From positions 1 to 64,000 of the forward strand of contig JADGRQ010000006.1 in assembly GCA_017880775.1 (NCBI GenBank): DNA of 64,000 nt. Direction: 5' to 3'. Positions within the stretch are counted from its first letter, which is position 1. Every line of letters starts with the position of its first letter. Both the position numbers and the translations under genes were made by a program. Below are positions 18,056 to 26,054 of this stretch, piece by piece. Below the pieces are notes generated by a model. The model did not search any database, was not told where the DNA came from, and saw only the letters and a program-made list of their open reading frames with translations. Source of the DNA: Burkholderiales bacterium. GTDB taxonomy: Bacteria; Pseudomonadota; Gammaproteobacteria; Burkholderiales; SG8-39.

Positions 18056-19027
18056 TCAGCGCTGCAAGTAACCGCCGTTGGGGCTGTTTGAGCCATGGAT
18101 CACGCTGTGGCAGTTGAGACAGGCACGACCCGTAGCTTGGTTGCTCGGACCCACACCTGTGAATCCACCCTGGTTGCTGGCTGCATTGCGGCCAATCGGG
18201 GATTCGCTGGAGTGCTGCCCGTCATGACACGACTGGCACAGGAACGGAGCACGGGATACCAGCATCGGTGAAAGGTTGGAACCGTGCGGCAGGTGGCAGT
18301 TCGCGCAGTTCTCCACCACCGGCTGGTGTTCGAACAGAAACGGGCCGCGCCGCTCTGCATGGCAGGTATAACAAGTCTCGTTGATTGTGTTCTTCTTCAC
18401 CAGGCTCGGACCGGACGAGCCATGGGGATTGTGGCAGTCGGAACAGACGACCTTGCCTTCCTTAATCGGGTGGGTCGAAATCTTGAGGCTGTCGGCGCGC
18501 TGCTCCCTGTGGCAGGTAAAGCAAACCTGGGTCTGCGTTTTCCGGTTGAGAACCGTCTGTTGCGGTGCATGGATGTTGTGGCAGTTCGTACATGCCACTT
18601 CGTTGACCTGGTGCTGGCTGCCGTCCCACCGGGTGCGCGCCGTGCCCTTGTGACAGGCGAGACACGCGCCGTTTCGCGCTTCCGCCGAAGATGGGGTCTT
18701 GGGCCAGGAATCCGACTGCAAAGCGCCGGGCTTGATGGGCCCAAAATAGACGTCCACCTGATTTACGGGAGTTTTCAAGTGGTTCTCGCTCGGTCCGTGG
18801 CAGTCCCGGCAACCGGGCGTTCGCGGATCGCCTTGCACGCCCATTTTGGTCTGATAGATCGAGAGCACCGGCGTTGGCCAGGATTCGTTATGGCAGAGGG
18901 TGCACACCTTGTCTCGTTCCCGCAGCTTGCTTTCCGCAGCGGGAGAGTCGGCGGCCAGGCTGAAAGCAGCCATGCCGAAGCTGAGAGTGAATACACTCAA
19001 GGCCAACAATTGCTGCAAGCGCTTCAT
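18056..19027 (-). CDS. mtrA: MtrA/DmsE-family periplasmic decaheme cytochrome c (copy 2)
   Basis: A 323-residue secreted cytochrome with ten CxxCH motifs: CTLCH, CRDCH, CLACH, CTNCH, CFTCH, CSDCH, CYTCH, CANCH, CQSCH, CLNCH. The signal peptide ends near FSLAADS. AAGGGG lies eight bases before the ATG. The first hemes are spaced differently from copy 1 (SIYQTKMGVQGD insertion between hemes 1 and 2). A small cytochrome gene precedes it by 62 bases and may share its transcript. Confidence 0.94.
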   Translation of the reverse strand: MKRLQQLLALSVFTLSFGMAAFSLAADSPAAESKLRERDKVCTLCHNESWPTPVLSIYQTKMGVQGDPRTPGCRDCHGPSENHLKTPVNQVDVYFGPIKPGALQSDSWPKTPSSAEARNGACLACHKGTARTRWDGSQHQVNEVACTNCHNIHAPQQTVLNRKTQTQVCFTCHREQRADSLKISTHPIKEGKVVCSDCHNPHGSSGPSLVKKNTINETCYTCHAERRGPFLFEHQPVVENCANCHLPHGSNLSPMLVSRAPFLCQSCHDGQHSSESPIGRNAASNQGGFTGVGPSNQATGRACLNCHSVIHGSNSPNGGYLQR

Positions 19028-19089
19028 CGGTTTTCCCCTTACCTTGGTGGGTCGTGTCGCTAAATCAGAAAAAATTCAAGAATGCGCCG

Positions 19090-19389
19090 TTATTTCACTT
19101 GGCTGATCATGTAATCGACGCTGGCCCTGATGTCGGCATCTGATAGCGACGCCACGCCGGCCCTGGGCGCCATGACGCCCTTGCCGGCTATGACCGTAGC
19201 GGTCAGCGCATCGGCGCCACCCTTCTTGATGCGAGGTTCCCACACCGACTTGTCACCCAGCTTGGGTGCGCTCATTAAACCCTTGTCATGACAAACGGCG
19301 CAGACCTTGTCGTAGGTCGCCTTGCCTTCATCGGCAGTGGCAAGTTGGCCCATGCTCAACAGCGCCGCCACGGTGGTAATAGTGATCAA
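19090..19389 (-). CDS. Monoheme cytochrome c (c5-like) with a lost native start
   Basis: The mature part is an intact small class I cytochrome: CAVCH haem site, Met ligand region KGVMAPRAG, and a C-terminal helix ending DYMISQVK. It is a paralogue of the two 97-residue cytochromes at 27156-27794. The 5' end has been replaced. Where those have MK plus a few residues, this reading continues upstream into an mtrA fragment without an ATG. A TTG at 19387-19389 with GAGG just before it could start a 99-residue protein, but the signal peptide would lack its basic N-terminus. Expression is uncertain. Confidence 0.6.
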   Translation of the reverse strand: MITITTVAALLSMGQLATADEGKATYDKVCAVCHDKGLMSAPKLGDKSVWEPRIKKGGADALTATVIAGKGVMAPRAGVASLSDADIRASVDYMISQVK

Positions 19390-19659
19390 CGACCTCGGGC
19401 GACGTGCCGAGGGGATCCTTCCGGTGTGCGGCGCTCTCACCGTGACAGCTCTGGCACCGAGGCGCGCGTGCAGCCGCCTTGACGCCGTGGCGTGTCTGAT
19501 AAATCGAGAGCACCGGTGCTCGCCAGCGTTCGTTATGGCAAAGGGTGCAGACCTTGTCCGCTTCCAGCGACCGCTCAGCCGGCTGCGCCATCGCGGGCGC
19601 GAACCCCACAAGCCAAAGACGAACGCGCACAACGCAAACAACCTGTGTGACGTTTTCAT
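19382..19659 (-). pseudogene. 5' part of an mtrA gene (copy-2 type), frameshifted and truncated
   Basis: An ATG at 19659 opens MKTSHRLFALCAFVFG, a signal-peptide start. The continuation is one frame over: LVGFAPAMAQPAERSLEADK, then CTLCH, SIYQT, CQSCH. It parallels MtrA copy 2 (KVCTLCHNESW, SIYQTKMGV, CRDCH). After two hemes, near EVVD, the homology ends and the reading passes into the small cytochrome at 19090-19389. A frameshift plus 3' loss make it a clear pseudogene, and the junction records a deletion between two cytochrome genes. Confidence 0.75.
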
Positions 19660-19739
19660 GCCATCTGTCGATCCGGCGTTAAGTACAGGCGTGTGATGAA
19701 AGCCAAAGCGATACGCCCTCTTATTGAGTACCGACAAGA

Positions 19740-19867
19740 CTGCAGATATTTGCGCAGACTTCCGGCCCCGGCCCCGCCGCAATCGCGCCGTGGCTGGACA
19801 AAGTCAATCCGGGCGCGAAGGCGAGCTCAAGCAAGATGCGGGCCAGGCCGTGTCGGGGGAATTTCAA
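19740..19867 (-). pseudogene. 5' scrap of an mtrA gene (copy-1 type)
   Basis: From a TTG at 19865-19867 the minus strand reads LKFPRHGLARILLELAFAP and then GLTLSSHGAIAAGPGPEVCA, against MKFRQHGLSRILQGLAFAL and GLTLSSHGAVAAGPGPEICV of MtrA copy 1. The ATG has become TTG, while the Shine-Dalgarno (AGGAGAT) is kept. The first haem motif is broken (TGC GCA AAT ATC TGC), and homology then stops. With the neighbouring fragment it fills most of the 772-base gap 19390-20161, which has no other gene. Confidence 0.7.
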
Positions 19868-20040
19868 AGGGTCATCTCCTGGCCGAGGTCCCTCGAACCG
19901 AGAAATTGGGCGTGTTACCGAAACTAGCCATAACTTAACTTATTGTTTTTTAACGTTTGCTCAGACTCTTGCGGAAGTTCACCGAGTTACAAACCCTTAC
20001 ACAATATTACGAAGCGTATGCAATCCCGTCAACATCCTCT

Positions 20041-20054
20041 TTGATTGAAATCAA
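20041..20054. promoter_or_regulatory. FNR-type binding site (TTGAT-TGAA-ATCAA)
   Basis: A perfect TTGAT-N4-ATCAA palindrome, 107 bases before the Crp/Fnr gene ATG on one side and about 175 before the mtrA scrap on the other. It fits autoregulation of the Crp/Fnr gene. It could also control the leftward cytochrome-mtrA-mtrB transcript. Confidence 0.7.
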
Positions 20055-20161
20055 AAACCAACCAGATGCCGCAAAGCGATGGCTATTGATCTGCATCAGC
20101 AAGCGTCAGCCAGAGCCCATCAGAATTGCCCCATCGCATCAGGAACAGTTGAACCACCCCC

Positions 20162-20851
20162 ATGCTCCGGCAGCAGATCCCGATCCAGCAGTTCATCGCG
20201 AACCTTTCGCTTTTCAAAGGCTATGCGGAGGCCGATCTCGAGCTCATCGCCGCAGGCGCGACGCGAGTCCATGCACAGCGGGGAACGGTAATCTTTCGCC
20301 GCGGCGAAGCGTGCAACGGCATGCATGTAGTGTTGTTCGGCCAGCTGAAGCTCGCGCTGCACGCAATGCAGGGCGGAGAGCGCGTGATCGATCTGATGGG
20401 CCCGGGGCAGACGCTGGGCGAAGCTGCGCTGTTTCTCGACCAGCCCTACATCGCGACTGCCGAGGCCTTGGCGGACACGGAACTGGTGCACATCTGCAAG
20501 GCGACCGTGCTCGCCGAAGCCGACCGCCATCCGGGATTCGCGCGCCGGGTGATGGTGAACCTGAGCCGGCGCCTGTATCGGCGTATCAGCGACCTGGAAA
20601 GCTACACGCTGTGCTCCGCGACGGATCGCGTGGTGGGATACCTGCTGAATGACCTGCCTGAGTGCACGGAGCGGGACAAGGCGTCGCTGACGCTCCCCGC
20701 GGCGAAAGGAGTGATCGCCTCGCGGCTGAACCTCACGCACGAACACTTCTCGCGCATCCTGCGCGATCTCACAACCGCCGGCCTGATCGAGATGGACGGC
20801 CGCTCGATCTCGATCCCGGATGTGGGCGGGCTGCGCGCACGCATGGCGTGA
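20162..20851 (+). CDS. Crp/Fnr-family transcriptional regulator
   Basis: A 229-residue regulator with a cyclic-nucleotide-type beta-roll (about 15-130; GMHVVLFGQLKL, GPGQTLGEAALF), a dimer helix and a C-terminal helix-turn-helix (about 180-210). The recognition helix LTHEHFSRILRDL keeps E-xx-SR, the residues that let FNR read TTGAT. The N-terminal cysteine cluster of true FNR is absent, so it does not carry the oxygen-labile FeS cluster. DNR-like haem/NO sensing or another ligand is possible. A perfect FNR site lies in its promoter, and similar sites precede three other island units. Confidence 0.88.
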   Translation: MLRQQIPIQQFIANLSLFKGYAEADLELIAAGATRVHAQRGTVIFRRGEACNGMHVVLFGQLKLALHAMQGGERVIDLMGPGQTLGEAALFLDQPYIATAEALADTELVHICKATVLAEADRHPGFARRVMVNLSRRLYRRISDLESYTLCSATDRVVGYLLNDLPECTERDKASLTLPAAKGVIASRLNLTHEHFSRILRDLTTAGLIEMDGRSISIPDVGGLRARMA

Positions 20852-20869
20852 GCGCACGGTGCGGAGCCG

Positions 20870-21490
20870 TTACTTGGCGGGGGCGGCGCCCTTGCTGAAC
20901 ATGTAGGTGATCGCGCTGCGCAGCTCTGAATCGGTGAGATCCGGCATGCCGCCGCGCGCAGGCATTCCGCCGTGCCCGTTGATCGCTGAACGAACCGTCG
21001 CATCCAGACCCTGGCTCATCCGCGGCGCCCAAGCGGACTTGTCGCCGATCTTCGGCGCACCGCCCGTTCCAGCCTCGTGGCATTTGACGCAACGCGCGCG
21101 CACCACCTGCTCGCCGCTGCGCTCGACCGCGGGCTTCGTCTTGCTGCGGGGCTCGATCCATTTCCCGCCCGATTGATTGACCATGTAGGTCACGGCGCGC
21201 CCGATTTCCAGGTCGCTGAGGTCGGGAGATCCGCCATGCGGCGGCATTTCGCGGATGCCCTTGATCGCATGCTCGGTGAGGCTGCTCAGGCCCTGCGATG
21301 ATCGCTTGGCCCATGCCTTCCTGTCGCCGATCTTCGGCGCGCCGTGGGCGCCCGTACCGTGACAGGCAATGCACTTCGCCTCGACGACCTGCTTGCCGCT
21401 GCGCTCGCCGCTATTCGCGTCCGCGCCCTGCGACGCGACCGGAATCGCAAGTGCAACGACTGCCAGCACTACGCGTGCTTGGTAAACCAT
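20870..21490 (-). CDS. Diheme c5-type cytochrome c
   Basis: A 206-residue secreted cytochrome made of two tandem c5-like domains. Domain 1 (about 30-110) has CIACH and Met region REMPPHGGSPDLSD. Domain 2 (about 125-202) has CVKCH and GGMPARGGMPDLTD. The repeats share GAPKIGDxxAW, which points to internal duplication. The signal peptide ends near ASQGADA. The ATG at 21490 has AAGGGG upstream and is preferred to a much longer reading. It is convergent with the Crp/Fnr gene, 18 bases away, and is a likely periplasmic shuttle. Confidence 0.88.
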   Translation of the reverse strand: MVYQARVVLAVVALAIPVASQGADANSGERSGKQVVEAKCIACHGTGAHGAPKIGDRKAWAKRSSQGLSSLTEHAIKGIREMPPHGGSPDLSDLEIGRAVTYMVNQSGGKWIEPRSKTKPAVERSGEQVVRARCVKCHEAGTGGAPKIGDKSAWAPRMSQGLDATVRSAINGHGGMPARGGMPDLTDSELRSAITYMFSKGAAPAK

Positions 21491-21691
21491 GGCGAACCCC
21501 TTGTTTTGAGCATGTCGCAGATTAGCCGAAAAAAACCGGCGCAGAACAGGCGCATGAGAAAAAAGTACTCGCCGGGAGCGCGCGGGAATCAGTGTTCGAA
21601 ACGCAAACGGCGGTGGTCGCGCCCGGGCGCTCCTGAAGCGGCTCAAGACGCACTGAGCATCCCGCACTACAATCGCACGTGGCGGCAATGA

Positions 21692-21710
21692 CCGGGGGGC
21701 GACCCCCCGG
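21692..21710 (+). other. GC hairpin in the leader of the nonaheme cytochrome gene
   Basis: Arms CCGGGGGG and CCCCCCGG with a CGA loop are followed by CGCGTTTTGGAG, placing the hairpin directly in front of the Shine-Dalgarno. A TACAAT hexamer at 21668-21673 could be the -10 box, which would start the transcript roughly 12 bases before the hairpin. It could pause or end transcription early, or stabilise the mRNA. Evidence is structural only. Confidence 0.4.
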
Positions 21711-21730
21711 CGCGTTTTGGAGATCGGGCG

Positions 21731-23095
21731 ATGTTCGACACTCGGGTCGTGATTGTTGCGCTGGCGGTGTTTCTCGGGTTGTTTCCCGTCGCGTTCACGG
21801 CCGCCGCGGCTGCCGCCAATCCGGCCAATCCTCTGTCCGAATCTGACAAGAAGTGTCTCGCCTGTCACGCGAGCGCGGGCCTGGCGAAAACCCTGGCGAA
21901 CGGGGAAGCGCTTTCACTGCAAATTCATGGCGAAGTGTTTGCGACGTCCGTCCACGCGCCGCTCGGGTGCGCCACCTGCCACTCCGAGGTGGACCTTGCA
22001 AAGCACCCCGGGGCGGGCAAGAAGATCGAAAGCGCGCGCGAATACACCGTCGCGCAGATTGAAGTATGCCGCGCATGCCACGAGGATAAATTCAAGTTGT
22101 ACGAGGGAAGCGTTCATGCGAGCCTGCTGCGCGCCGGCCTTCCGGTCGCGCCGGTCTGCACCGATTGCCACAGCCCTCATTCGATCAGCCCCAAGTCCGC
22201 CAGCCAGCCGATTGCCGAAGTTCCCTGCAAGAAATGTCACTCGGTCATTTTCGACGCCTACGCCGGGAGCGTACATGGCCTGGCCCGCAGCAAGTCGCCT
22301 GACAGCAAGGCGCCGCTGTGCGCAGGCTGCCACCGCGCGCATGACGTCGGCGCCGCATCGGTGGGAGACCGGCTCAAGAATGCCTGCCTCGGATGCCACG
22401 TCGGCGCGATTGCCTCCCATCAGAGCTGGCTGCCGAATGCCGAACTTCACCTCGAAGTGGTGTCCTGCCCCGCCTGCCATTCGCCGAACGCGCAGCGCAA
22501 GGTCGACCTGCGGCTGTACGACGGCGTGTCGGAGCAGCGGATGGTGGAGACGAAGGGCGTGCCGCTCTTCGAAGACCGGGCGCGCTCGGCCGATGTCGCA
22601 GGAGGCGGCCTGGACGCGATCGCGCTGCGCAGCCTGCTGAAGCAATTCAACGTCGAGGGCGCGGAAGGTACGACCACGCTGCGGGGCCGGCTGGAGGTCC
22701 GCACGGGCGCCGAGGCGCACCAGCTTGCGGAAAAGTCCCGGGCGATCGGAAACTGCGACCGCTGTCACCGCGAAGGCGCCGATCCGTTCCAGGTCGTCAC
22801 GGTATCCATCGTCGGCGCCGATGGCAGGCCGCTGCGCCATGACGCCCAGACAGAGGTCCTGAGTTCAGCTATTTCCGTGGGATCGATGCGCGGGTTCTAC
22901 GCCATCGGCGGCACCAGGATCAAACTGCTGGATGTGCTGTTCGTGCTCGCTTTGCTCAGCGGCGTTCTGGTTCCTGCCGGGCACATGACGGCGAAATGGC
23001 TGTTCCGGAGATACATGGATCGGATCGCGAAGCAGAATGCTTCCGCGAATCCGCCTGGCGAGCGCCCTCAGGGCGGCGATACGCCCCCAAGATAA
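21731..23095 (+). CDS. Membrane-anchored nonaheme cytochrome c
   Basis: A 454-residue exported protein with nine CxxCH motifs (CLACH, CATCH, CRACH, CTDCH, CKKCH, CAGCH, CLGCH, CPACH, CDRCH) between a signal peptide (residues 1-29) and one C-terminal membrane helix (about 405-430, DVLFVLALLSGVLVPAG). The repeated GSVHA/GSVHG and CHSPH spacings are those of the c3/NrfB-like multiheme group. GGAG precedes the ATG. The next gene, 14 bases on, is a cytochrome b. Together they mirror the two domains of the fused CbcL-like proteins in this window. Confidence 0.88.
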   Translation: MFDTRVVIVALAVFLGLFPVAFTAAAAAANPANPLSESDKKCLACHASAGLAKTLANGEALSLQIHGEVFATSVHAPLGCATCHSEVDLAKHPGAGKKIESAREYTVAQIEVCRACHEDKFKLYEGSVHASLLRAGLPVAPVCTDCHSPHSISPKSASQPIAEVPCKKCHSVIFDAYAGSVHGLARSKSPDSKAPLCAGCHRAHDVGAASVGDRLKNACLGCHVGAIASHQSWLPNAELHLEVVSCPACHSPNAQRKVDLRLYDGVSEQRMVETKGVPLFEDRARSADVAGGGLDAIALRSLLKQFNVEGAEGTTTLRGRLEVRTGAEAHQLAEKSRAIGNCDRCHREGADPFQVVTVSIVGADGRPLRHDAQTEVLSSAISVGSMRGFYAIGGTRIKLLDVLFVLALLSGVLVPAGHMTAKWLFRRYMDRIAKQNASANPPGERPQGGDTPPR

Positions 23096-23109
23096 CGAGG
23101 ACCGGCGAA

Positions 23110-23745
23110 ATGCAGAGAATCTACGTTCATCCCCTTCCCGTCAGGATCTGGCACTGGATCAACGCGCTCGGTTTCATCGCGCTGATCGTCACCGGCGTCC
23201 AAATCAGGTATGCCGGCCTGATCGGACTGATGTCGTTCAGGACCGCCGTCACCCTGCACAACTGGATCGGCCTGGTGCTGATCGGAAATTTCTTCGTCTG
23301 GTTCTTCTTTTATCTGTTTTCCGACAAAATCAAGGTGTATCACCCGGAACTGAGCCCGATGAAGCATTTTCGCGCGAGCTTCCGCCAGTTGCAGTTTTAC
23401 GGCTACGGCATCTTCAAGGGCGACCCCAATCCGCACCACATCAGCGCCTACCACAAGTTCAATGCGATGCAGAGCATGACCTACCAGATCATCATGCTGC
23501 TGCTGGTTCCGCTTCAGATCTGCACCGGGATCCTGCTGTGGGACGTGAGGCGCTTTTCCGGGATGGTCGAGCTGCTCGGCGGGGTGCGGGTGGTGGACAC
23601 CGTGCACGTGCTGATCTTCATCTTCTTCACCGCGTTCATTTTCATTCACCCGTACCTCGCAAGCCTCGGCCATACGCCCACGGCGCATTTCAAGGCGATG
23701 TTCACCGGATACGAGGATGCCGAGGACGACCCGGGCCGTACCTAG
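23110..23745 (+). CDS. Cytochrome b561-type membrane subunit
   Basis: A 211-residue membrane protein with four helices and the usual ligand histidines: VRIWHWINALGF (helix 1), LHNWIGLVLIG (helix 2), and VVDTVHVLIFIFF with FIFIHPYLA (helix 4). It belongs to the di-haem b-type family of hydrogenase and formate dehydrogenase cytochromes and should exchange electrons between quinone and the nonaheme protein encoded just upstream. The ATG at 23110 is preferred because the longer frame overlaps the previous gene. Confidence 0.88.
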   Translation: MQRIYVHPLPVRIWHWINALGFIALIVTGVQIRYAGLIGLMSFRTAVTLHNWIGLVLIGNFFVWFFFYLFSDKIKVYHPELSPMKHFRASFRQLQFYGYGIFKGDPNPHHISAYHKFNAMQSMTYQIIMLLLVPLQICTGILLWDVRRFSGMVELLGGVRVVDTVHVLIFIFFTAFIFIHPYLASLGHTPTAHFKAMFTGYEDAEDDPGRT

Positions 23746-23801
23746 CTACCTAGGACCGGCCGGCGTCAGCGGATGCGGTTTCAGCAGCGCCCTGCCGCGC
23801 A

Positions 23802-25802
23802 TCACGCGCCGGTCACGCCCCCGTATATCCCGATCAGCACGAACACCAGCAGCAGCAAGCCGAAGGCGATCAGCGTGAAGCCCAGTATCTTCGCTCCCAG
23901 GGTCATGGGTTGCGAAGGAGCGTCGACCAGGTATTTTTCGAGTTCGCCGGAAGCGACCAGGCGATTGTATTCCACCCTGTGCTCGTCCTTGAACAGTTCC
24001 AGGCGCATCGAACCGGTGAACATCGCGACATCCAGCGGGAACTTGTCCGGCCTGTAATGGTTGTTGAAGAAATGCACCGTGAACACGAACAGCACCGCCA
24101 GCAGCGCCTCCTCGCCGTGAAAAATCGTGGCCACGTTGAACACCCAGCCCGGCAGGAACGCGGCGGTCACGTTCGGAAACAATAGCATCACACCGGAGGC
24201 GCCGATGAGGGTCACGGCCGCGAATGGCGCCCAGTAGTCGAACTTCTCCCAGTAAGTCCAGCGATCGAACACCGGCCTCGGCCCAAGACCGAAGAACCAT
24301 TTGATCATCGCGACGATATCCCACACATCCTGCCGGCGCGGAACCAGGGAGTTGGGTCCGAACCAGTCGAAGGTCCTCCGATTACGGGCTATGTGTATCA
24401 CGAAATAAATCAGTTGCACAAAAAATACCATTGCCAACAGCGCTGCGAACGTACGGTGAATCACAGCCGCGACCTTCGGACCTCCCAGCCAGTGCATCAC
24501 CGCCGGCGCCCAGGTCGTGTCTGCGTACAGCACCGACATGCCGGTCAGGGCCAATATCATCAGGCTGAGGGCGAGAATCAGGTGGGCGATGCGCCAGATC
24601 AGCGGGAAGCGCTGATAATGCTTGTCCTTGAATTTGCCGTCGAGCAATTCATCTGTTTTCACGTGCGGACGGGCCTTGCGCTCATCGCGCTCCTTGTACT
24701 CGCGGTAAAACCACAGGGCCGTATGGGACCAGAAGAACGCAAAGATGCCGGCGAGGAACAGCAGCATGAACTTGGACGCGATCCAGATAAAGGGATAGCG
24801 GACGAAATCGTGGGACGTGCCGTGAGGTTCGAACTTGGTAAAGCCCTTGGTCGCACCCTCATGACATTGCTGGCAGGTCTTGAGGCGATTGTTCTGATGC
24901 AGTTTTGACTTCGGATCTCCCGAAGGCTGAATAGAATGGCTGCCGTGACAGTCAAAGCACTTGGCCGTATAGGCGTAACCCAGAGTGTTCACCTGTCCAT
25001 GGTAGGTCTTGGTGTAGGTCTTCAGGCGTTCGGCGTGGCAGCCGCCGCAGTTCGTTGTGATCGCCAGTTTGGCGGCGTCCTTCGCGGGATCTGCGACGCC
25101 GTGGGTGGTATGGCAGTCCGTGCAGACCGCCGATTTCACGTTGTGTTTCTCGGTGACCTCCTTGCCGTGCACCGACGCGGTCCAGTCTGCCAGTTCATCG
25201 GTATGGCATTTGCCGCATACATTGGGGACGGTGAGGTGCCATTCCTTGCGCTCGGCAGTGCCGCGCGGCGGCACATCGAAGCTGTGGACGTTATGGCACT
25301 CGTTGCATGATGCATTGACCTTGCCCGGCTTATGCTTGTTTTCCCGGGCGTGGAAGGACTTATTGTAGGCGGCGATATTCTCGACCACTATGCCGAGGCG
25401 GAGTTTTTCCTGGGTCCTGTTTTTCTGCTTGGCGGCTTCCCACAAGTCCAGGTGACACTGTGCACACTCGACTTTCTTGGCATCGGGCGCCTTCTGGTGC
25501 GGAGTGACGCTGTCAGTAATTTCCTTGTGGCAGGCGATACACTCCATCCTCGAGTGCACGCTCTTGGCGTATTTGTCCTGATTGACTTCATACAGCGCGC
25601 GCTTCTCGCCTTGGGCGCCGGGCACCTCCAGCTTGCCTTGCTTGCCGTCGTGGCAGCTTTGGCATGTAGCGTTGTCCAGCTTTTGCAAAACAGGCGCTGC
25701 GATCTCCTTACTGTCGGCGGCTGCGGCCGAGCCGGTGATCAAGGTTCCGGTAAGGCAAACCATGGCTGCCATAACCCACACGGCGAGTCTTGAAAAACGC
25801 AT
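23802..25802 (-). CDS. CbcL-like fused nonaheme c / cytochrome b quinone oxidoreductase (copy 1)
   Basis: A 666-residue inner-membrane protein. A signal sequence (residues 1-29) is followed by a periplasmic part with nine CxxCH motifs (CQSCH, CIACH, CAQCH, CNECH, CGKCH, CTDCH, CGGCH, CFDCH, CQQCH). A cytochrome b module then begins at a helix near residue 340 (FMLLFLAGIFAFFWSHTALW) and runs through WRIAHLILALSL, AAVIHRTFAALL and FHGEEALLAVLF to a last helix at the C-terminus. Nine c hemes fused to a diheme b domain is the architecture of Geobacter CbcL. The ATG at 25802 is chosen for the signal peptide; the frame opens 51 codons earlier. Confidence 0.88.
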   Translation of the reverse strand: MRFSRLAVWVMAAMVCLTGTLITGSAAAADSKEIAAPVLQKLDNATCQSCHDGKQGKLEVPGAQGEKRALYEVNQDKYAKSVHSRMECIACHKEITDSVTPHQKAPDAKKVECAQCHLDLWEAAKQKNRTQEKLRLGIVVENIAAYNKSFHARENKHKPGKVNASCNECHNVHSFDVPPRGTAERKEWHLTVPNVCGKCHTDELADWTASVHGKEVTEKHNVKSAVCTDCHTTHGVADPAKDAAKLAITTNCGGCHAERLKTYTKTYHGQVNTLGYAYTAKCFDCHGSHSIQPSGDPKSKLHQNNRLKTCQQCHEGATKGFTKFEPHGTSHDFVRYPFIWIASKFMLLFLAGIFAFFWSHTALWFYREYKERDERKARPHVKTDELLDGKFKDKHYQRFPLIWRIAHLILALSLMILALTGMSVLYADTTWAPAVMHWLGGPKVAAVIHRTFAALLAMVFFVQLIYFVIHIARNRRTFDWFGPNSLVPRRQDVWDIVAMIKWFFGLGPRPVFDRWTYWEKFDYWAPFAAVTLIGASGVMLLFPNVTAAFLPGWVFNVATIFHGEEALLAVLFVFTVHFFNNHYRPDKFPLDVAMFTGSMRLELFKDEHRVEYNRLVASGELEKYLVDAPSQPMTLGAKILGFTLIAFGLLLLVFVLIGIYGGVTGA

Positions 25803-25941
25803 GGTGCTCGTTCCCCGTAAAATAAACGACATCCCCATCCTGTCTCGAACGGGAATTACCCGGTCTGTCGAAACAGTTCGCCAGCGAAGGCGAAACCCTT
25901 TCATTTTATTGAGGATACTAAACGAACACCGCGTGCTCGAT

Positions 25942-25955
25942 TTGACATGCATCAA
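25942..25955. promoter_or_regulatory. FNR-like site (TTGAC-ATGC-ATCAA)
   Basis: Nine of ten consensus positions match TTGAT-N4-ATCAA, about 140 bases before the start of CbcL-like copy 1, in the 252-base gap that separates it from the receiver gene. The gap shows no ORF. Confidence 0.45.
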
Positions 25956-26054
25956 TTCGCATCACGACAGGGCGCGCTGTTCGGCAGGCGTGGTTGCGCA
26001 GCACCTTGGCCTGACATATCCCCTGACTGCGCGAGCATGCTGCGTTAGATCTGG

